Source: Chlorella sorokiniana (taxonomy: Eukaryota > Chlorophyta > Trebouxiophyceae > Chlorellales > Chlorellaceae). Taken from it: DNA of 64,000 nt. Below are positions 37,555-47,464 of this stretch, one piece after another. Made by a program: the position numbers and the translations under genes. The first letter of the stretch is position 1, and the number at the start of each line of letters is the position of its first letter. The DNA lies in the NCBI GenBank assembly GCA_025917655.1, contig CP084612.1, forward strand, positions 744,001 to 808,000, in the 5' to 3' direction. A model generated the notes under the pieces. It was not told the DNA's origin. It worked only from the letters and a program-made list of their open reading frames with translations, and ran no database searches.

Positions 37555-40500
37555 ATGAAGGCCATCCTTGCTGACCTGGCGCCCAGCTGGGTGGCAGACA
37601 CTCTGGACTATGAGCCGCTCGCGGAAACAATGCCTGCCACATCACCGCACCAGAAGGCTCCAGAGGAGGACGACACCTCACAGCGGTTCTGGTGCGCCGC
37701 CATCCCCTCGACTGGCTTGCAAGGATGCGGCACCCGCCGCAGCGCCAGGGCCACAGTGCGTGACTGTGTGCGGTGCAGGTATGCCAGACAGTTCTTCAAA
37801 GCCTTCACCACAATCCTTGCGGCTGTGGCGATCGGGGTCACGACGGCGGCGCTGCAGGGCGCCATTGAGGTGCTGGTGGGCTGGCGCAACACAGCCCTGC
37901 AGCTGTTCTTCGGGCGCAGCCTGCTGCAGGCGTACGGCGTGCACCTGGGCATCAGCTGCAGCTTGGCGGCTGCGGGGGCTGCTGCCGTGCAGTTCCTGGC
38001 GCCCGTGCAGGCGGCGGCGGCGTGACGTGGGTCATGGCGTACCTCAACGGCTGCGACATGTGAGGCTGGGCCGCTGCCGCCACACTGTGGATGCAGCATC
38101 ACCCCTTTGACGCCCGTTTGCAGATTCCCAAAAGCGCATGCTTGAGATCCGACCAGCAGCCACTTTTCATGAATCCTTTTACTGCCCACTGCCTCGTGTG
38201 TTGCAGCCACGGCCTCTTCTCGCCGCTTGTGTTTGTGGTGAAGTGGGCAGGCAACCTGGCCATGATGGGGGCCGGCATGTGCCTCGGCGTCGAGGCGCCC
38301 ATGGTGCACTTGGGCTCCTGTATCGCCTCCATGGCCGCTAACACCGACCAGAGTGAGCCCCTGCTGCACGCATGCTCCCGCCACTTCTTGAGCCCTCCTG
38401 CGCTCGCTTTGACACCGCCCTGCACTGGTCGCGCTTGCCGGGGCCGCCCTTCTTGCAGAGCTGTGGGCCCGGCTGTCGCGCAAGCGGTGGGTGCAGCGCC
38501 TGATAGCGGGCGCTCCGTGCTGCTCCCCAGCGACCAAGCCAGCCTCATGCTGGTCACTGGCCCCTTCAACCGGAACGTGGACAAGCGAGAGATGGTCAGC
38601 GCGGGGCGGCAGCGGGCATCGCAGCGGCGTTTGGAGCTCCCATCGGCGGCGTGCTGTTCAGCCTGGAGGAGGCGTGCAGCGTTTGGAGCGGCCGCGTTGC
38701 GTGGCGCTGCTTTGTGGCGTCGTCGGTCGCGGTGTTCACCCACTCGCAGCTCAACCCGCACGCCCTGAGCGGCCTGCTGTCGGTGTCCCTGCGCCCCATG
38801 ACGCCCTGGCAGTGGCTGCAGCAGCTGCCCGCGCTGGTGGCCGTCAGCATCGGCGGCGGCCTGCTGGGCGCCGCCTTCAACAAGCTGCGCATGCTGCTGC
38901 GCCCGCTGCGGGCCAAGCCGACAGACACCGGGCGGCGCATCGCGGAAGTGGCGGCTGTGGCTGCGCTCACAGCGTCCACTGTTGCGTTGCTTTCTGCAAC
39001 CGCGGGCAGGTGGGGCTATGGCGGACCTTTCTCTCCAGGTTTTGTAGAGCCGTCGAGGCGTGCACAGGCAATGCGACGTTTCCCAGCTCCACGCTGCCCC
39101 TTGCACCCGGCCCGCAGGTGCCTGCCTGTGCCCGAGGTGTGGCTGGAGCGCCCGGTGTGGGTGCAGCACGGCTGCCAAGCGGGACAGTACAACGACCTGG
39201 CCACGCTCTGGCTGCAGCCCGCAGGCAGGCTCTGCATGCAGATGCGCGGCTTGAAAGCTTGGCACCTCGGCTGCTGCTGCTGCCAGACGTAGCGCTCGGC
39301 TGGCGTCGACGCCCACTCGCCCCCTTTCCCTCCGTTTGCTGCAGTGCGCAGCATCCGCTCCCTCATTGCCCTGGGCACGGACCAAGAGCCGCTCCAGTCG
39401 GTGCGCGGCCCTGGACAGCTGCTTCCCGGGGACTGTTACCGTGCAGCCGTGCCGCGTGCCGCTCACCAGCTCACCGCCCCGCTGGCCCCCGCCCTTTTGC
39501 ATGGCACCCCTGCAGCCCTGCTCCCCCGGCGAGCCCTGCTACTACTCAGTGACCAGCCAGGCGGTAATGTGCGCAGCGTACCTCGTGCTCTTCGTGCTCT
39601 CAGCGGCCCTGGCCATCCCCGGCGGCCTCTTCATGCCCGCGCTCCTGCTGGGCGGCCTGTTTGGCTCCGTGTTTGGCTTCGGCCTGCGCCATTTGCTGCC
39701 CGACTGGCACTTTGAGCCCGGGCTGTACGCGCTGTGCAGCGCCACCGCCACCCTGGGAGGCGTGTTCCGCACCAGGCAAGGGCCACTGCTGCCGACTTGC
39801 TTGCATAGCTCTGCAGCCGATTGCGTTGTTTTCAGTTCTGGCAGAGACCCAGCATCAAACGAACTCAGCAAAACCTTGTGCCTCCTTGTTGCAGCATTTC
39901 CCTCGCGGTGCTGATGATCGAGGCCACAGGCAGCCTGGTGGGTCAGCGATGACTGTGTTCATAGCCTTGTTGCGTTGACCTTGTGGTAAACCGATACCTT
40001 TGTTGTACCCCCCTTGTGCCCCCCAGGCCCCCATGTTTGGCGTGATTGTGGCGGTGGTTGTGAGCAACACGGTGGCCGTGCTGCTGCACACCGAGGGCGT
40101 GTATGAGAGCGAGCTGGAGGCGCAGCTGCAAGTCAGCTACCTGGCGCAGCAGCCGCCCCGCACGCTGCGGCGCCTACCGCGCAGCAGCTGATGAGCAGCC
40201 CTGTGGCGGGCCTGCCGGGCGTGGTTCCGGTGCACGTGGCACAGAGCGTGCTGCGCTCTTCCGCCCACAACGGCTTCCCTGTGTACGACGCGCGGTGCCA
40301 GGACCCGCTGACGGGGCGGTACCGCCTGGACGGCTTCATCATGCGCAGCCAGGTTGAGCTGCTGCTGCAGCAGGGCGTGCACTGCGACCAGCACGGGCGC
40401 TACCTGCACCAGCCGCCAGACGTGCCCGCCTTTGAGCAGCGCGTGGCGGCGGTGATGGCCAACCGCCTGCAGCACCACCCCAGCGGCGGGCCAGCATACT

Positions 40501-41291
40501 TCAAGGAGCTGGCGGAGGCGGCAGCGGCGGCAGAGCGGCGGAGGAGCAGCAGCGGTGAGGAGCAGCAGGGGCAAGCACCATGCACCAGCCCCGGGGGCTG
40601 GCGACGCTGAGCGAAGTGGCGTCTCGGTTTGAGATCCAGGTGCGGCTGCAGGGCTGCTGGCCGCTGCTGCGCTGGATGATGCTCTTTTTGCTCCGCTTCC
40701 ATGGCGGTTTAGGCAGGAGCCTTGGCAGCTGGCGCTCCCTGCAGGACGTACCGCCGTACCTCAACCTTGACCCCTTCCTGAACCAAGCACCCGTCACAGT
40801 GCGGCTGGCGACACCCGCCATGCGTGTGCACGCGATGTTTGTCAGCCTGTCCCTCCGGTGAGGGGGAGGCGGGCCTGCGCTTCGACTGCTCTGCTGCGCT
40901 GCGCTCCGCTGCAGCGTGCACCCACCTTGGTGCGTTGCCTGCATTGGTGGCCTAACGCGAGTGAAATATGCTGCAGGCACGTCGTGGTGGTCGACGAGCG
41001 CAACTTTGTGTGCGGCATCATCACCCGCCGCGACCTGGCCCAGGCAGCGGGCTCGTGGCTGGGCAGGTGGGTGCTGGCGGCGGGGCTGGCCTGCCGCTGG
41101 GCGCGGAAGTGCCCCACAATTGGCGCCGCTGCGACCCAAGCAAGCAAGGCGTGCTCCCCCGGATGGTGCAGGGGCAAGAGCGGCGTGCAGCCCGCGGTGG
41201 CCGACCTCGACCCGCTGCTGGGCCTGCAGCGCAGCGGCCGGCCCGCGCTGCGTGGAGCAGCATCAACGCAGTCGCCTGCGCAGACTACTAG
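37555..41291 (+). CDS. CLC-type chloride channel/transporter, copy 1
   Basis: Twelve exons: 37555-37691, 37779-38059, 38207-38352, 38459-39009, 39118-39224, 39345-39400, 39516-39775, 39895-39937, 40027-39 of 40639 (that is 40027-40639), 40745-40857, 40977-41066 and 41172-41291. Family features: VKWAGNLAMMGAGMCLGVEA then PMVHLGSCIA; AAFGAPIGGVLFSLEEACSV; the GxFxP motif as GGLFMPALLLGG; ATLGGVFRTSISLAVLMIEA; then two CBS domains (QQLMSSPVAG to HNGFPVYDARCQDPLTGRYR; APVTVRLATPAMRVHAMFVS to HVVVVDERNFVCGIITRRDL). The CBS and C-terminal layout is like ClC-7 and plant CLCs of internal membranes. The usual GSGIPE motif is replaced by GGGVTW before VMAYLNG, and GKEGP reads GVEAP. Single-base shifts occur in exons 2, 4, 9 and 12; the copy 2 sequence shows the missing base in each shared place, so I do not call this a pseudogene. 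Introns 5 and 7 have GC donors. Confidence 0.85.
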
Positions 41292-41822
41292 TTCATGCGC
41301 CCTTGTACCATATCATACCTCTCTGCCCTGTCTGTCCAATTGAGTCGAGCTTGACATGAACAGGGCGGCAGCAGGACGGATGCGGGAACAGATGCACCAC
41401 GCTAGATGCCTGCCGCGGGCAGTGCCCACGGGCAGATATCGGTGCTCCTCCGCTGTTTGCTGCAGCATGACGCTCTTCTCAGCAAGCTAAAGGAGTTGCA
41501 CCCACTCCAAGAACCCTTGCGCCTTTTCGGCAGTGTCCAGTGGCGTCACCGAACATCGGATATCGTTTTGGCTGTAAAGTTCACCATAAGAGTTGAGTAA
41601 GGCTGGTACGTTGCTTGGACGGAGGCTCGAGTTCGCCGCTGGTTATTGTTTGCACTTAAAAAGCTTTCCCGCCAGGCTGCACGGTTTGCGGCCGAGGTGG
41701 CCACACGGCCATACAATCAAACCCTCAACGATGCAGGATAGGTGGCGGCCCCGGTCTTCGGACATCAGCAGCCTCTGCCGCCCCCGGCCGCTGTGCCGCT
41801 GGTGCCAGCAGCTGGTTCACTA
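41292..41822. other. Intergenic region between the CLC copies
   Basis: About 530 bases. A TGTAA at 41573-41577 probably ends the copy 1 transcript. An in-frame ATG at 41742 could extend copy 2 upstream. This spacer shows no obvious similarity to the region upstream of copy 1. Confidence 0.5.
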
Positions 41823-44800
41823 ATGGCGCCGCAGCTGGACCCTGGAGTCAGCTGGGTTGCCGATGCCATCGACTATGAGCCGTTGGCGGCGACAATGCGC
41901 GGGGCAATCAAGCAGGAGGGCCAGGACGCGGCCGCCCTGCGCTTCTGGTGCGCGGCAGCGGGTGATGCACTGCAGTGATGAACCCAAGTTTGCGCCGGCG
42001 CTTTGAGATGCCTGCCTGCCCTCCACCCTTTATGGATCCCGATGCAGGCATGCACGCGCTTTCTTCAAGCTGTTCAGTGTGGTCCTGACGGGGTCCTGAT
42101 TGGCGCCACAGCGGCGGCGCTGCAGGGCGCCATCGAGGTGCTGGTGGGCTGGCGCAACACCGCCCTGCAGCTGTTCTTCGGGCGCAGCCTGCTGCAGGCG
42201 TACGGCGTGCACCTGGGCATCAGCTGCAGCCTGGCGGCTGCGGGGGCTGCTGCCGTGCAGTTCCTGGCGCCCCGTGCAGGCGGCGGCGGCGTGACGTGGG
42301 TCATGGCGTACCTCAACGGCTGCGACATGTGAGGCTGGGCCGCTGCCGCCGCACGGCGGATCTAGCATCGCCCAGTCGCATGCTTAAGATCTGGCCGACA
42401 GATTTCCCTTCTGCTCAACTGCCTGTGGCCACTGCCTCGTGTGTTGCAGCCACGGCCTCTTCTCGCCGCTTGTGTTTGCGGTGAAGTGGGCGGGAAGCCT
42501 GGCCATGATGGGGCGGGCATGTGCCTCGGTGTCGAGGCCCCCATGGTGCACCTGGGCTCCTGCATCGCCTCCATGGCTGCCAATGCCAATCAGAGTGAGG
42601 CTTTGCTCAAGTCTGTGTCATCGGATCCCCAACCTGCTGCTGTCATGACACTTCCCGTCCAGGACTCTGCGCCTGCAGGATTGTGGGCTTGCCTGTCGCG
42701 GCAGCGCTGGGTGCAGCGGCTGGTTGCCGGGCGTGGCGTACGGCTGCCAGAAGACGAGGCCAGCCTGGCACTTGTTGTGGGCCCCTACAACCGCAACGTT
42801 CACCGCAGAGAGATGATCAGCGCGGGGGCGGCGGCGGGGATCGCGGCGGCGTTTGGAGCTCCCATTGGCGGCGTGCTGTTCAGCCTGGAGGAGGCGTGCA
42901 GCGTGTGGAACCGCCGCGTGGCGCAGGGCTGCTTCATCTGCTGCGTTGTCGCGGTGTTCACCCACTCGCAGCTCAACCCGCACGCCCTGAGCGGCCTGCT
43001 GTCGGTGTCCCTGCACCCCTTGACGCCCTGGCAGTGGCTGCAGCAGCTGCCCGCGCTCGTGGCGGTCAGCATCGGCGGCGGCCTGCTGGGCGCCGCCTTC
43101 AACAAGCTGCGCACCCTGCTGCGCCCGCTGCGGGCCAAGCCCAAGCGCCACCTGCCTCGCACCCTCGAGGCTGTGGCTGTGGCGGCGCTGACAGCGTCCG
43201 CTGCCGCGGTTCTGTCAGCGACTGTGGGCAGGTAGGGCTCTGTGGGCTGCTGCACGTTGCAGCCTCAGCGTTTGCCTGATACGTGTGTGTTTGGCTGCAT
43301 GCAGGTGCCTGCCCATTCCTGCAGCCTGGCTGGAGGGGGAGCCGGCGTGGGTGCAGCACACGTGCCCCTCAGGGCACTTCAACGATCTCGCCACCCTCTG
43401 GCTGGGTCCCTCGGGTGGGCGTGCGCCTACCGCTGCACTCTGCATGCGACGTTCTGTGAGGGCGTGCCACCCTTCTTCCGCCCTCGCTGGCTGCAGTGAA
43501 CAGCATCCGCTCCCTCATCGCGCTGGGCACACAGCAGGAGCCTCTTGCTCCGGTGGGTCTCGCTGATGCCCAAGCTGGCACTCCCCGTGCTTCAGCCTGC
43601 ATGAAGACAAGTGGTGCATGTCTCCCACCGCTGTCCATTTGCTGGCCTTGCAGTCCTGCTCCGTCGCCGCACCGTGCTATTACTCCTTGGCCAGTCAGAC
43701 GGCAATGGCGATAGCTTACCTGCCGCTCTTTGCGGCATCAGCAGCCCTGGCCATCCCCGGCGGCCTCTTCATGCCCGCGCTCCTGCTGGGGGCCTGTTTG
43801 GTGCTATGTTTGGCTTTGGTTTGCAGCGCTTCTTGCCCGACTGGCACTTTGAGCCCGGGCTGTATGCGCTGTGCAGCGCCACCGCCACCCTGGGAGGCGT
43901 GTTCCGCACCAGGCAAGGCGGCAGTGCTGCTGACTTGGTTGCCTTGCTCTGCAGTTGACAGCGTCGCTCCAAAGTTCTGGCAGCAAGAATCTCCAGCAAA
44001 ACCTTGAACCCTCCTTGTTGCAGCATTTCCCTCGCGGTGCTGATGATCGAGGCCACAGGCAGCCTGGTGGGTTAGCGACGACTGTGTTCATAGCCTTGCT
44101 GCGTAGACCTTGTGGTAAACCGATACCTTTGTTGTACCCCCCTTTGCCCCCCCCAGGCCCCCATGTTTGGCGTGATTGTGGCGGTGGTTGTGAGCAACAC
44201 GGTGGCCGTGCTGCTGCACACTGAGGGGGTGTATGAGAGCGAGCTGGAGGCGCAGCTGCAAGTCAGCTACCTGGCGCAGCAGCCGCCCCGCACGCTGCGG
44301 CGCCTTACCGCGCAGCAGCTGATGAGCAGCCCTGTGGCGGGCCTGCCGGGCGTGGTTCCTGTGCATGTGGCACAGAGCGTGCTGCGCTCTTCCGCCCACA
44401 ACGGCTTTCCCGTGTACGACGCGCGGTGCCAGGACCCGCTGACGGGGCGGTACCGCCTGGACGGCTTCATCATGCGCAGCCAGGTTGAGCTGCTGCTGCA
44501 GCAGGGCGTGCACTGCGATCAGCACGGGCGCTACCTGCACCAGCCGCCAGACGTGCCCGCCTTTGAGCAGCGCGTGGCTGCGGCGATGGCCAACCGCTTG
44601 CAGCACCACCCCAGCGGCCGGTCCTCTATGCTTCAGCAGCTGGCTGCTGCCTCGAGCGGGCAGGAGGCGGAGGCGCTGCTGGCCTCCAGCAGCAGCAGCG
44701 GGCTTGCTGCACTGGCGAAGCACCCCTCGCCTTTTGACAACCAGGTGACCTCTGCGTGACCAGCTGGACCTGCGCTGCCGCTGGGCAGCCTGGCAAGGGG

Positions 44801-45449
44801 CCAGGAGCTCTCCTTCATCAGCCGGTTCATGCCGGGATGCTTTGCCCGCTGTGTGCCCCCTCGTGCTGTCCTTGCGCGCAGGCCGTGGCGCACCACCTGA
44901 ACCTGCAGCCTTACCTGAATCGTGCACCCGCCACGGTGCGGCTGGACACCCCTGCAACTCGCGTGCACGCCATGTTTGTCAGCCTCTCGCTGCGGTGAGC
45001 ACCGGCTGATGGCTGCGGGGCCCTGCCACCTGGCCAGCATCTACCCCCAGAAACCCGGCTGCCTTGCTCCGTTGCCAAACGCATGTATGCCAGAGACGAC
45101 GCCCGTGTTGTATCGTTCTCTTTGCTTTGCTGCAGTCACGTACTGGTGATAGACGAACGCAACTTTTGCTTTGGCATCATCACGCGCCGCGACCTGGCTC
45201 ACGCCGCGGGCTCCTGGGCGGGCAGGTGGGGCTGGCAAAGCTCAGACCCGTCCTTCTCAACTGCCAGATTGCAAAGCGGGTGGCTGTGGCGAGGATAGAG
45301 GAAGTGGTTGCGCTGCTGTGAAGCCCCGTGCTTGCGCCCGTCCCTTCTCCTGCAGGGAGGCTGGCGGCTCGGAGCAGCCTGCCGCCAACCTGGACTCGCT
45401 GCTGGAGCGACCGCTTCCCTCCGCCCTGCGCAGCAGCATTTTCGACTGA
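41823..45449 (+). CDS. CLC-type chloride channel/transporter, copy 2
   Basis: Twelve exons matching copy 1 in order and phase: 41823-41947, 42047-42328, 42450-42594, 42679-43231, 43305-43414, 43497-43552, 43654-43912, 44024-44066, 44157-44744, 44882-44994, 45136-45225 and 45356-45449; about 819 aa. The start MAPQLDPGVSWVADAIDYEP parallels copy 1. The membrane part includes MMGAGMCLGVEAPMVHLGS (one G missing in the sequence), AAFGAPIGGVLFSLEEACSV and GGLFMP; the CBS pair ends in HVLVIDERNFCFGIITRRDL. It has the same unusual GGGVTW in place of GSGIPE as copy 1. Exon 9 (588 bases) is uninterrupted. Single-base shifts remain in exons 2, 3 and 7, each in G runs. Intron 7 has a GC donor; intron 5 has GT where copy 1 has GC. 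Confidence 0.87.
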
Positions 45450-46175
45450 TCATGCCTGCCGAGTTGGTCTCTCCGGTTGAGTGGCCTGGAAGGCTTTCAA
45501 CCTCCGACGCTGCGTGTGATTTGCTGCCACCGCGTGCAGCGCATGCTGTCGCGTCCCCTGAAAGGCGCCTTTGCGACAGCCAGCAGGAGAATCGCCCAAC
45601 GCGCTCATAGTCTGCTTGGAACTGTGGTCAATCAGACATCTGCAGCTCCCAGGCCGGCGAATGAGCACGGCAAATGCGGCGGTTGCGCCTCGCCCAGCTG
45701 GGATGCCTTGATACCTCATGAAGCCTTTCAGGGCGTCGCGCTGTCCTAAATTGGTCGACCACTCCTTACTGCTTGCTAGAGCGCCCAGGACACCGCTTTG
45801 AGTTGGACTCAGGCGTGTTACCCTCAGAAGCCAGGTTCTCGTCTTTCCCGAGCCTTGCTGTGCGTTGGGTGGCACTCTTAGGATTGAACTGAGAATGGTG
45901 AGCCGCCGTGATCGGCGCAGGGCTGCACAGCTAGGTTAGCAAGCTGCAAGCGCGTCACCTGCGCGTGCGAATGTTTTGGACCACAACCTCGATCGGTCAC
46001 TTCAGCAGCGACTCAGGAAGCGCACTGCGACCATCGAGGATGGGTCTCGTCTGCGCCGCCGCCCGCACCCGCTGCTGTGCAGGCCGTTGAAGCACGCGAG
46101 TGTGCTTGCCTTTCTGCTGTGCAGGGTGCCTGTTTCAGCGAGCCGGCCACGGCGCACGACAGCAAGCCTGCAGGG
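45450..46175. other. Intergenic region after CLC copy 2
   Basis: 726 bases. No TGTAA noticed. An upstream exon of the following gene may lie around 46070-46170, but I could not place it. Confidence 0.4.
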
Positions 46176-46760
46176 ATGTACAACCAGGCTGCGGGCGCAG
46201 CCGGCAAGCCGAAGCCGGGCCCTTACTACACTGCGCCAGCGATGGGCACCGCCCAGGGCTACCCAGCGGCGGCGCCCAGCGGCTACATGGCCCCAGCGGC
46301 ATCCGCCCCGTACGGCTACCCACCGCCGCAGTACCCCTCCTACCCGCCGCCTCAGTACGGCATGCCGCCCGCGGGGTCCTACCCGGGCGCCTACCCTCCG
46401 CAGCACGCCGGCTACCCCGGCTACCCGCCGCCGGTCGGCGCCATGCCGCCGCAAGGTGCGCGGAGGCCCCAGCACCGTCGCTGGTGCTGGGTTCGACACC
46501 CGGCTGGGCACCACACGGCGGCGTGTGCTGTGTAGGCTCGCCTGCCTGGCTCACCCTCCCCTGGGCGCCCTCCCGTCTGCAGGGCAGTACATGCAGCCGC
46601 AGTACAACCGGTACGGGCGGCCCGGCGGCATGGGCGCAGGCGGAGCCGCCATGCTGGGCGGCGGTGCGGGGCTGCTGGGCGGCCTCCTGCTGGCAGACGC
46701 AATGACCCCGACTACTGCGGCGGCGACTGCGGCGGCGGCGACGGCGGCGGCGGCGGCGAG
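46176..46760 (+). CDS. Small Tyr/Pro/Gly-rich protein with XYPP-type repeats
   Basis: Two exons: 46176-46455 and 46583-46760. The N-terminal two thirds is built of GYPPPQYPSYPPPQYG-like units. The second exon continues QYMQPQYNRYGRPGGMGAGG, then a short hydrophobic Gly/Leu segment (GGGAGLLGGLLLADAM), and ends in a Cys/Gly/Asp tail (DYCGGDCGGGDGGG) once one base is allowed in a CCCC run; stop TAG 46758-46760. This layout (YPP repeats, a small Gly/Leu-rich patch, a D/G/C tail) resembles plant glycine-rich protein A3-like and related membrane-associated proteins. Function is not known. The true start may be upstream; in-frame sequence extends to 46077. Confidence 0.6.
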
Positions 46761-47464
46761 TAGCCGGCGCTCTTCGCTGCTTGACCCGCTGCGGCGGAAG
46801 AGGTGAGGGTCGGGCTGCCTTGTGCATGCACTTGCAGCGCCGAGCCCCCGCTTTTCAAACCCACCGCCTGCGCTCCTGGCCCTGTGCAGACACGGGCGGC
46901 ATGGATGGCGGCGGCTTCCGATTGCCCAAACGGCACCGTGATTCAGCCCAACCCCAGTGCCAGCATGCCTCTGTACCACCATTCAGACCTGCAAATATCA
47001 GCTTTTGTCGGACCCCTCAGTGTTGACCTCTCACCGTTCTGTATGCCTTTTGTGAAATCAGGCAAGCTCCAAGGCACCTCCCTGACGCATGGCAAGGCGA
47101 CGAGCCCAGCCAAGCAGTATGCAGCCGGGCAGCTCCTTACACACCTCCCAACAGCAATGTGCCGGAGGGCGCTGTTGCAAGGCCAGCAAAGCAAAGAACC
47201 ATGGGATCAAGGATGAAATGAGGTCGGTTGAGGCCGTTGCATTGTTGTCTAGAAAGTGTCTAGAAAGGTAGGGTTCTACAAAGGGTGGGCGTGGATTGAG
47301 CATACAAGAATACGGCATGCGGCGGCCCTGGCGTGCTGACCTCTCTCAACATGACACCTCGGCAGTCAGTTCTCCGGAAAATGGCGTTCACTGGCACTCG
47401 TAGTCTTGGCAGGGGCGGGGAGGATGGCGGGGGTGGGCTGGGCGGCTCCGCGGGGTGGCTGACA
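46761..47464. other. Convergent 3' region
   Basis: About 700 bases between opposing stops. The minus-strand TGTAA at 47137-47141 is annotated separately. No conserved frame seen. Confidence 0.45.
47137..47141 (-). terminator. TGTAA signal, probable 3' end of the OSCA-type gene
   Basis: TGTAA on the minus strand, about 325 bases past the stop at 47465. Confidence 0.4.

Larger units (their letters stand above)
37555..45449 (+). repeat. Tandem gene duplication of the CLC gene
   Basis: Two copies in direct order, offset by about 4.1-4.3 kb. Exon number, order and phase are identical. Similarity is patchy: exon 9 and the intron before it are nearly identical (about a dozen differences over roughly 460 bases by eye), while exons 1, 10, 11 and 12 and most introns are much more diverged. 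Confidence 0.9.

Noticed and set aside
37555-41291. CLC copy 1 as a pseudogene because of its frame breaks
   Set aside because: Most breaks lie in homopolymers, copy 2 has similar ones elsewhere, and undoubtedly essential genes in the window show the same pattern.
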